Assembly (NCBI GenBank): GCA_030674185.1
Contig: CM060311.1
Span: 99,813,513 to 99,877,512 of the forward strand
Direction of reading: 5' to 3'
From: Monoplex corrugatus
Taxonomy: Eukaryota; Mollusca; Gastropoda; Littorinimorpha; Ranellidae
DNA: 64,000 nucleotides
The notes beneath the pieces were generated by a model. It made no database searches and had not been told where the DNA came from. It worked only from the letters and a program-made list of their open reading frames with translations. This document shows, piece by piece, positions 56,525-64,000 of this stretch; position 1 is the stretch's first letter; the number at the start of each line of letters is the position of its first letter. Position numbers and translations under genes: made by a program.

Positions 56525-56692
56525 CATGATGATGGTGGGGTGGGGGGGGGATGAGGGTGGTGGGGTGAGGGGTAGGAGGGGGAAGGGGGGTGAAGAGGGG
56601 TGGGGTGGGTGAAGAGGGCAGCAAGGTGGGTGGGGCAGGGGCTCTGAGTGGAAGTGGGGGGAGGGGAGGGAAGGGGGTTGGTCTAGTCTGGG
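56525..56692 (+). other. G-rich, strongly strand-asymmetric tract
   Basis: About 165 bp almost free of C, with dozens of runs of three or more G (e.g. GGTGGGGTGGGGGGGGGATG). It has clear potential for G-quadruplex structures on the plus strand. It lies at the 3' side of the minus-strand LINE that starts at 56.7 kb. Confidence 0.7.
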
Positions 56693-56699
56693 ATTTTGG

Positions 56700-58175
56700 A
56701 GGCCCTTGACACGAATCAGAATGTGTCAAGTGTTGTGGCCTCAACTGTTCCTTGTTGGAGACTGTTCCAGTTCTTGACAGTTCTAGGCAGAAATGAAGCA
56801 GCTCTATACTGGGTCCTTGATGTGATCAAGTGGAACTGTCTGTCATGGCCACGTCGCTTATGGTCAGGTAGAGGGACTAGTTTTGCTTGTAGGCTGGGAC
56901 AGTGAACAAGGCGTTGGTGCACTTTGAACAGCATAGTCTTGCTACTTGCCATCGTTTCTCAATGAGGGCCAGCCCAGTGTGACCAGCATGCTGCTAACAC
57001 TAGAAGTGTTCCTATCTCTGTTGAGGACGAAGCGTGCAGCTCGTCTTTGAATCTCTTGTATTTTAGTTATGTTTTTCTCTGTATGGGGGTCCCAGACAGA
57101 AGACGCATACTCCAGATGGGGGCGAACTAGTGCTTTGTAGGCTTGTTCCTTGATCTCTGAGGAGCTGATTTTGAGATTCCGTCGGAGGAATTTGAGCATT
57201 CTGTTTCCTTTGGAATACAGGTTGTTTATGTGTTCGTCCCAACTCATGTCTTTGGCCACGGTGACACCAAGGTATTTTGTAGATGTTACGGTGTCAAGGG
57301 TATGTCCGTGAAGGGAATAGTCGTAGTGAAGTGGGGACCTACTCCTTGTGACATAAAGGGTTTGGCATTTCGCAGGATGAAACTCCATATCCCAGCTCCT
57401 CTCTCAATCGGCTAGGCGTTGGAGATCTTCTTGGAGCTGTTCTTGGTCTTGGCTGTTGGCTATCATCCTGGATACTGCTGTGTCATCAGCAAACATCCGT
57501 GCCTTTGCTAAGAGCTTTTCAGGGAGGTCATTAATATATACTAGGAACAAACATGGACCTAGCACAGACCCCTGAGGTACACCAGATTTGACGCTCACTG
57601 CGAAGGAGGACGCTCCACCCACTACTACTGCTTGCTGCCGATCCTTGAGAAAGTTGGAGATCCATGCTCCTGTAGTTCCTCTGATGCCGTATCTCTGGAG
57701 TTTATGCATTAGCAAAGAGTGATTGACCCGGTCAAATGCCTTTGAAAAGTCCATTATGAGGACATCGGTCTGTTTGCCTCTTTCCAGGTTTGCAGTCAGC
57801 TCTTTAGTGAACTCAAGGAGTTGGGTCTCACATGATCTTCCTTTTCTAAACCCATGCTGGTTGTCGCTCAATATCTGGTGGCTCTCAAGGTGTTGCATTA
57901 CTGCGCTAATGATATGCTCCAGCATTTTGCACACAATGCTGGTAAGGGAGACTGGCCGGTAGTTGGCTGGGTTGTACTGTTCTCCCTTCTTGAATATTGG
58001 TGCTACATGTGCTGTCCTCCAGTCTGCTGGTACGATATCTGTGGACAGGGATGAGCGGAACAGTATAGTTAGGCCAGGCGTGAGCTCCTCTGCCAGTTCT
58101 TTGAGAACTCTTGAATGGATTCCATCAGGTCCACAGATGTTTAGTTTGAAAACCAGTCTGTTGGTATGTCCATTT
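56700..58175 (-). mobile_element. Non-LTR retrotransposon (Jockey/CR1-type RT), minus strand
   Basis: Encodes GPDGIHSRVLKELAEELTPG, ADWRTAHVAPIFKKGEQYNP, ANYRPVSLTSIVCKMLEHII, NQHGFRKGRSCETQLLEFT, motif A VLIMDFSKAFDRVNHSLL, SGVPQGSVLGPCLFLVYIND and motif C RMFADDTAV, then the thumb and C terminus (STKYLGVTVAKDMSWDEHIN, YASSVWDPHTEKNI, FLPRTVKNWNSLQ). It is 5'-truncated just before GPDGI. One TGA replaces an expected Trp codon at about 57,403-57,405 (context LQRLAD*ERSWDMEFHP), and a frameshift near 56,950 splits the C terminus. With only these two lesions it is a fairly young dead copy. Confidence 0.9.
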
Positions 58176-58635
58176 TGGTTAGGCAGCCAAAGCAACTGCT
58201 ACTGGAAGCAAGTTCATAGTTTCCTCTCGCATCCTTTTACACGAATAGTAAGACATTTAACCCTTCAGCTTTCCCCTTTACCTTCACTTGTAACCACAGC
58301 AGGGTTAACAATCCCTTGTGTTCCTGTCATGTCAAACCAAAAACCTCTTCAGTCCAAATGCTGCTGTTCTAATATAATACCTGTCACTAGTGTCAGTGTC
58401 ATCACCAATCGAAGTTAGTGTACAGGCCAGATCTAAATTGTTCAAATTTGTCATGCTAATGTGTTTTAACAACCAGTCATGCAGTTTGTCTTTCTGCCCA
58501 TCTACTGCCCACACCCAGCAGAACAAATAAGCTCACAAACAGAATGTTTATCATCAAAGTTTATTTTTGAGTTTTTTTTTTCATTTGCTTGGTTCATGTT
58601 TTGTATGTGATCATCTTTCTGTCTTTGGCGATGTT
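58176..58635. other. Unique sequence
   Basis: No gene or repeat recognised. Confidence 0.4.
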
Positions 58636-58639
58636 AACT

Positions 58640-58815
58640 TTCATTTTGACTGTTTCTGACACCTGTGTTGCCTGTTGGCTGTGTTGCTCTGACGCCTGTG
58701 TTGCCTGTTTCTGACCCTGTGTTGCCTGTTTCTGACACCTGTGTTGCCTGTTTCTGACACCTGTGTTGCCTGTTTCTGACACCTGTGTTGCCTGTTTCTG
58801 ATACCTGTGTTGCCT
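58640..58815. repeat. 22-bp minisatellite, about 8 copies
   Basis: The unit is CCTGTTTCTGACACCTGTGT plus TG, with one CTGTGTTGGC-type variant. Confidence 0.92.
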
Positions 58816-58879
58816 CACTAAAAACTTGATTCACTATTACAACATAACTTACATTTTAACTGTACCTATGCGCTGACAT

Positions 58880-59260
58880 CAGCGTACTCTTATTACCATC
58901 AGACTGACTCACTGACCTTTCCTTTGTTTACTGATGTCAGCATATTATTACCGTCAGACTGACATCACTGACATTTCTTTTGGTTACTGACATCAGCATA
59001 CTCTCATTACTGTCAGAATGATACCACTGACTTTTCCTTGGGTTACTGACATCAGCATACTCTTGTTATTGACATCAGCATACTCTTGTTACTGTCAGAC
59101 TGACATCACTGACATTTCTTTTGGTTACTGACATCATACTCTTGTTACTGTCGGACTGACATCACTGACATTTCTTTTGGTAAACTGACATCAGCATATT
59201 CTTGTTACTGTCAGACTGGCAATAGTGACATCACTGACCTTTCTTTCGGTTACTGACAAA
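58880..59260. repeat. 59-bp minisatellite, about 6 diverged copies
   Basis: The unit reads ACTGACATCAGCATACTCTT, GTTACTGTCAGACTGACATC, ACTGACATTTCTTTTGGTT. Copies vary in length; TGACATCA occurs two to three times per unit. Confidence 0.88.
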
Positions 59261-60190
59261 CTTGTCTCAGATTTCTTTTTAATATTGATTTCCCTTTGCA
59301 TTAAGAAACCTGGAAAAGCATATATATATAAAAAAAGCCATGTCATATAACATGACAACCTATGAACAACTAAATTTCAATGCTGATCTTGTCTCTGCCC
59401 TTACAACACCACAAGCTAACTCTTTTGAATCATGTATATGGTTGAAACTTTTGGACCAGCAACCTACTTAACAACTATACACCTACACTAGGCTACAGTC
59501 ACACATAATATCACATATTACACCTCAGCACTATGAAGGCCCAATGAAATCAAACTGGCCAAACAAAAATGGTGTCAAGCTGAGTGATGTTAGTCACTTA
59601 GTGCCATTTTCCCAATCCCATGACTGTCCATAGACAGATATTTGTGCAATACAGAAACTTAGTCAATAGAAATTAGAACAATTATTGAGGCCAAAAAGCA
59701 ATAAATAGATGACAAAATCACAAACTCAGATTCTTCCAGGGAACTTTTGCAATTCAATGACCAAATGATGGATGCCACAACTGAAACTGTCCTTCCAGAC
59801 AATGTTCCACTTGGATGTCTCTCTATCTCATAGTCATACAGATTCAGTAAGTTCTTCAGAGAAAACAGAACAAAGAAGAAGAAATTTCGGCCCCAACTCT
59901 GATTCGTCATTGTCTTGCCTGTTTACTGACATCTCATTTAGAGAATATCAAATCAATCTGGATCAGATGACAAAACTTAATCTTACAGTTATTAATTATT
60001 AAAAAATTCATACAGTCTTGATCCAATCCTTTTCTCTCTTCTTTTTGACTGTACTAATATTAAAAATAATTTTCCAGTTGTAACCGAATTTATGAGTATT
60101 TCTTTGAACACAGGTATTATACTGGATAGCTTTGAGCTTGCCCTAGTTATCCCTTGCTCAAACAGTCCAATCTAAATCTCAGTAATCTAA
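59261..60190. other. Unique sequence
   Basis: AT-rich; no exon, RNA gene or known repeat recognised. Confidence 0.45.
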
Positions 60191-60193
60191 AAA

Positions 60194-60197
<4 letters not shown>

Positions 60198-60261
<64 letters not shown>

Positions 60262-60262
60262 A
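60198..60262. repeat. (GA)n microsatellite
   Basis: About 30 GA units with one AGAAGA interruption. Confidence 0.95.
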
Positions 60263-60299
60263 ACTATTGGCTTGTTTCCATTTTTCCACTTTTGCCATT

Positions 60300-61666
60300 A
60301 TATATATATATGTCCCTGAACATATCATCTTCTCGCAGCAAAGAATTTTCAGGAGCCAGTAATCTCCCTCACTCTTTTCAGTCAGCCTATTGTAAAGCCC
60401 ATAGTACAGAAACTGCTTTGTTAAAAGTTGTTAATGATCTTCTGCAGGCTTCCACTAATGGAAAAGGGTTCATTCTATCATTTGACCTTACTGACCATGT
60501 CATTGATATCAGTATTGTTAATCACATTTGGCTGTATTGAAACTGTTCTTGAGAAATTCAGATCATGTCTTTCTTTTCACTAATTTCAGACTCAGTCAAT
60601 CGTTAACAGTAACATTATTAGGTCACTTCCATCTTTTTACTGAAATATGGTGTCCCACTGTTCTGGGCCCTGTTCTGCTCACTGTTTATTTACAACCATT
60701 TGGATCTGTTATTAAGCAGCCAGGGGTACTCCATCATGTCTTTGCTGATGACAAATAACTGCACTGCTCACATTTCCCAAGAGACATCTTAAGCATTGCT
60801 AGTGAAATTAAAAACACCATTGATTGAAAGCATAGCTGCCTAGATAAAAGCAAACAAACTGAAAATATGAAGGAGAAAAAAAAAGCAGAAAACACAGAAT
60901 CCATGGATAGGTAGAAAATCAACCACCCTAACAGTAAACTCAAAAACCATAGTATCTCAGATTTAAACTATAACCTTTAGCAAATCTGCAAGGAATCTTG
61001 GTGTTTGTTTTTGTTGTTGTTGTGAATTCTTGTTCTTGGAAGCACATGCTAACTATATTTTAAGTAATGTCTGATATCTCCTGCAAACTCCACCACTGGC
61101 ACCAGTTTCTTTTCGCTGATGCCACAAACAAGTTGTGTTTGTCTTTCATTCTGTCTAGACTAGATTACTATACTTTTCTCTCTTACTGGGCTTTCTGATA
61201 ACATGCTATTGAAATCTGCAGCTTGACTTGTTCTGTGGGAGAGTAAATTTACATTGGTTCCAATCAAATCAACAATTGAGTATGAAAGAGCCACGCTGTG
61301 CTTTCATTGTCTAATTTTGAATACCATACCAACATGTTCCACAGTGTAAGAACTCTTCTTGCCCATGAAATCTGAGCAGTGCTCTCAGGTCTCAAGGAGT
61401 TTCTCTTTTAACTGTACTTTGGTTTTGCTTATAGGATGTATTTGTGGACAGAAATCCTTCTCTCTTTTTGTTTAATAACATAGATTGATAGAACTCACTC
61501 CCATTGTCTTTAAGACAAAGCAGTTGTTAGCTTACTTTAAAAAAATATCTCAGAACATCTCTTTTGTGAATAGTTCCAAAATTGTATTGATTGATGCTCG
61601 TGAATTTTTGTAGGTCTGCTCATATTGTGGCTTGTCTGTTGCTGTGTGCGTGCGTGCATGCGTGCA

Positions 61667-61712
<46 letters not shown>

Positions 61713-61740
61713 TGTGTGTGTGTGTGTATGTGTCAGTGTA
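60300..61740 (+). mobile_element. Old CR1/L2-like LINE copy
   Basis: Frames with many stops read SFQSAYCKAHSTETALLKVV, NDLLQASTNGKGFILSFDLT (palm motif A region), then GPVLLTVYLQPFGSVIKQPG and HHVFADDK (motif C), and later SARNLGVCF, the segment that also occurs in the 51-kb element. A (TG)n tract at 61,640-61,735 occupies the place where the younger copies have theirs. Heavily decayed. Confidence 0.8.
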
Positions 61741-62029
61741 TGCTTTAAATATGTGATGTTTTGGACTTAAAAAACAATGATAACAATAACAAAGCAACAA
61801 CATTTTAAGATATATATAAGGTTTAGGGTTAGTGACACTTTTCTGTGTGTGATCTCAGTCTTCACTGTTGATTGATGTGTGTAGGACAATCAGGCAGGGT
61901 CCAGTAAGGAGAAAAAGATCACCGTAATACTTTGGGATGATGGGGATCTGAACTCATACATTGGTCTTTGGTCTGGCTGTCAGTCTGGTGTGTGTACACC
62001 ACCATTCTGTGATGTCAGATAGCCATAGG
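61741..62029. other. Unique sequence
   Basis: Nothing recognised. Confidence 0.4.
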
Positions 62030-62175
62030 CATGATAATCAAGTGGGTAGGCGGCAAACTTTTGATTGGAAAGTCTGGGTTCGATCCTGCCTGGGTACCTT
62101 CTGCCTAGTGGGTAAAGGGTGGAGTTTTTCCCATCTTCCAAGTCAACATGCGTGCAGATCTGCCAGTGCCTAGAC
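62030..62175 (+). mobile_element. tRNA-derived SINE, copy 2
   Basis: CAAGTGGGTAGGCGGCAAAC (degenerate A-box region) and GGGTTCGATCCTGCCTGGGT (perfect B-box GGTTCGATCC), then a body with AAGTCAACATGCGTGCAGAT/CTGCCAGTGCCTA. Matches the copy at 450-620. The LINE tail that follows in opposite orientation begins at once. Confidence 0.65.
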
Positions 62176-62472
62176 CTCCTTGATATAATATATTAATAAT
62201 ATATTTTATTTATATAGCGCAAAATCTTGACAAAATCAAATCTAAGCGCTGAGCGTATACATGCATACATACCTACATACATATGAGCGTATACATGCAT
62301 ACATACATGCTTACATACTTACATACATAAATCTAAGCTGAGCGTATACATGCATACATACATACATACATAAATCTAAGCGTATACATACATACATACA
62401 TACATACATACATACATACGTACGCACATGCATACATAATAATTACAATATTTATATAGCGCAAATCTCGAC
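62176..62472 (-). mobile_element. Inverted copy of the composite LINE tail
   Basis: Reverse-complemented, it reads tail 1 (from TGTCGAGATTTGCGCTATAT), the ATGTATG/GTATACGCT repeat block with the same internal landmarks (GCATGTGCGTACGTATGTAT, GCTTAGATTTATGTATGTA), and tail 2 with ATT-rich end. This is collinear with 55,916-56,200. The 5' end is cut within tail 1, as in 5'-truncated retrotransposition. Confidence 0.85.
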
Positions 62473-62748
62473 ATGTTTTCATGTTTCTATTAAGCCATCA
62501 AACATACATTATATACAACTTTCAGGATCTTTAATACGCATATGTTTGTGTTTTCTGTGCATGAATATTCATGTTTCTATTAAGCCATCAAACATACATT
62601 ATATACAACTTTCAGGATCTTTAATACGCAATGTTTGTGTTTTCTGTGCATGTATATCATGCACAGAAAACACAAACATATGCGTATTAAAGATCCTGAA
62701 AGTTGTATATAATGTATGTTTGATGGCTTAATAGAAACATGAAAACAT
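62473..62748. repeat. Large palindrome with an extra direct copy of one arm
   Basis: The 82-bp sequence at 62,571-62,652 (ATGTTTCTATTAAGCCATCA ... TGTGCATG) is followed after 5 bp by its reverse complement (62,658-62,739), with one base missing in one arm. A further direct copy of the left arm lies at 62,473-62,567 and extends the pairing to ATGTTTTCATG at the outer end. No protein is encoded; apparent ORFs on both strands mirror each other. It would form a strong hairpin if transcribed. Confidence 0.93.
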
Positions 62749-62909
62749 TCAGCATTGATGCCCACTGAGGATGGAGTATGCAGATTGTGCATCAACATTC
62801 TGTTGGCAAAAACAACTTGCATGCAAGCACATAAGAAAAATTGGAATGCCTTTTAAAAGAAAAAAAAAACAAGAAAAAAAAACAACAACAAGAAAAACCT
62901 ACTAATGTC

Positions 62910-62976
62910 AGAGGCTGGTTAGTACAGAGGTAGAGCTCCTGCCTTCAAGTGTGACTGCACAGTGGTCTGAGTCTGG
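62910..62976 (+). mobile_element. tRNA-like SINE head cut by a MITE
   Basis: GGCTGGTTAGTACAGAGGTA and GAGCTCCTGCC form an A-box/D-arm/anticodon-stem-like start. About 40 bases on, where a B-box would be expected (GAGTCTGGTT), the piggyBac-type MITE begins. The remainder of the SINE is not obvious on the other side. Confidence 0.4.
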
Positions 62977-63169
62977 TTAACCCTTTGACTCCCGCACCCT
63001 GTTCACCAGCATCCTGTATTACCAATCATGCTAGCAAAGCAAAAACTTAACACTTTGATTCCCTCACCCTATCCACCAGCTTCCTGCAGGAAGCTGGTGG
63101 ATAGGGTGAGAGAATCAAAGGGTTAAGTTTTTGTAGTTGGTGAGTAGGGTGCGGGAATCAAAGGGTTAA
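62977..63169. mobile_element. piggyBac-type MITE, 193 bp, palindromic
   Basis: TTAACCCTTTGACTCCCGCA at one end and GTGCGGGAATCAAAGGGTTAA at the other, flanked by the TTAA target. The same inner palindrome around CTTCCTGCAGGAAG occurs as in the 28.87-kb copy, with exactly the same length. No transposase; it must have been moved in trans. Confidence 0.87.
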
Positions 63170-63495
63170 GAAAAAAAACTTGTAGGCAGTGTTTAGTCTG
63201 TTCAGTATGTGAATGGGCATATGACTCTGTTTAGGTTGAGGAAAATAAATCCCCCATGGGAATGCGGGGTATCTTTCAGTATAAATAGTATCCCCACTTC
63301 TGGAAATGGTAGGCATTTCCTCTTTTTCTGTCACCCTCTTTGTTTCTGTTTTCTGTCATCTCTTCCTATAACTGGGTGCATCACTGCATGATTAAGTGCA
63401 GTCTTCATTTCTTGGCTCTAGTCTAAGGAGATGTGATACGCAGAAGCATTGATAAGTGTCAGTAATTTAGGTCAGTTTTTACAGATTTTTCTTAT
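63170..63495. other. Unique sequence
   Basis: Nothing recognised; a 60-codon ORF lacks support. Confidence 0.4.
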
Positions 63496-63499
63496 AGTG

Positions 63500-64000
63500 A
63501 TACTTAGTTATGTTACAGATGTTTTAGTGTCCTTAGTTATGTTACAGATGTTTTAGTGTCTTTAGTTTATGTTATACAGATGTTTTTAGTAGTCCTTAGT
63601 TTATTGTTACAGATTTTTAGTGTCCTTAGTTATGTTACAGATGTTTTAGTGTCCTTAGTTATGTTACAGATGTTTTAGTGTCCTTAGTTATGTTACTGAT
63701 GTTTTAGTGTCCTTAGTTATTACATGTTTAGTGTCAGTATGTCAATGTTTTAGTGTCCTTAGTTATGTTACAGATGTTTTAGTGTCCTTAGTTATGTTAC
63801 GATGTTTATGTCCTTAGTTATGTTACAGATGTTTTAGTGTCCTTAGTTATGTTACAGATGTTTTAGTGTCCTTAGTTATGTTACAGATGTTTTAGTGTCC
63901 TTAGTTATGTTACAGATGTTTTAGTGTCCTTAGTTATGTTACAGATGTTTTAGTGTCCTTAGTTATGTTACAGATGTTTTAGTGTCCTTAGTTATGTTAC
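63500..64000. repeat. 29-bp minisatellite running off the window end
   Basis: The unit is TTAGTTATGTTACAGATGTT plus TTAGTGTCC, at least 17 copies. Copies between 63,560 and 63,810 carry irregular indels while the last 200 bp are perfect. It continues beyond the window. Confidence 0.93.

Overview
The window is nuclear DNA from an animal. It holds two spliced housekeeping genes and is otherwise dominated by tandem repeats and transposon remains. Protein similarity (remembered vertebrate eIF2-gamma and SFT2D), the mix of non-LTR retrotransposons and the very high minisatellite load suggest a lophotrochozoan, probably a mollusc. The phylum is inference; only 'animal' is well supported.

Layout. 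1-3.8 kb: the last two coding exons and 3' UTR of the translation initiation factor eIF2 subunit gamma (EIF2S3, + strand), split by a 3-kb intron holding a SINE, a MITE-derived array and two minisatellites. 3.9-18.9 kb: almost nothing but minisatellites with units of about 31, 37-41, 29, 30 and 50 bp. The 50-bp array alone runs for about 7.9 kb. 19-23.3 kb: the presumed long 3' UTR or downstream flank of the next gene, with three more minisatellites. 23,317-52,762 (minus strand): a complete SFT2-domain vesicle-trafficking gene, closest from memory to SFT2D1. I reconstructed it from seven exons that join in phase to exactly 160 codons spread over 29.4 kb. Its six introns are packed with minisatellites and LINE debris, including an apparently intact 1,082-codon R2-superclade-like retrotransposon ORF (35,411-38,659). 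52.8-64 kb: the ETS-motif promoter of the SFT2D gene, a possible second promoter or first exon near 55 kb, LINE copies of at least three lineages, a tRNA-derived SINE, a 193-bp piggyBac-type MITE, a large palindrome and a terminal minisatellite.

The most unusual signal is that several intronic minisatellites of the SFT2D gene are built from the gene's own exon-intron junctions. One array beside exon 2 repeats the end of the exon plus its 5' splice site about 60 times. One beside exon 3 repeats its 3' splice site about 8 times. One upstream of exon 6 carries about 24 copies of a 3' splice-site-like unit. The two genes have no evident functional link beyond being housekeeping neighbours arranged tail to tail.

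Added by hand, tandem arrays make up roughly 40-45% of the window. Nearly all long open reading frames outside the LINEs are by-products of these arrays or of dinucleotide microsatellites and are not listed as genes. All array copy numbers are estimates from span divided by period.
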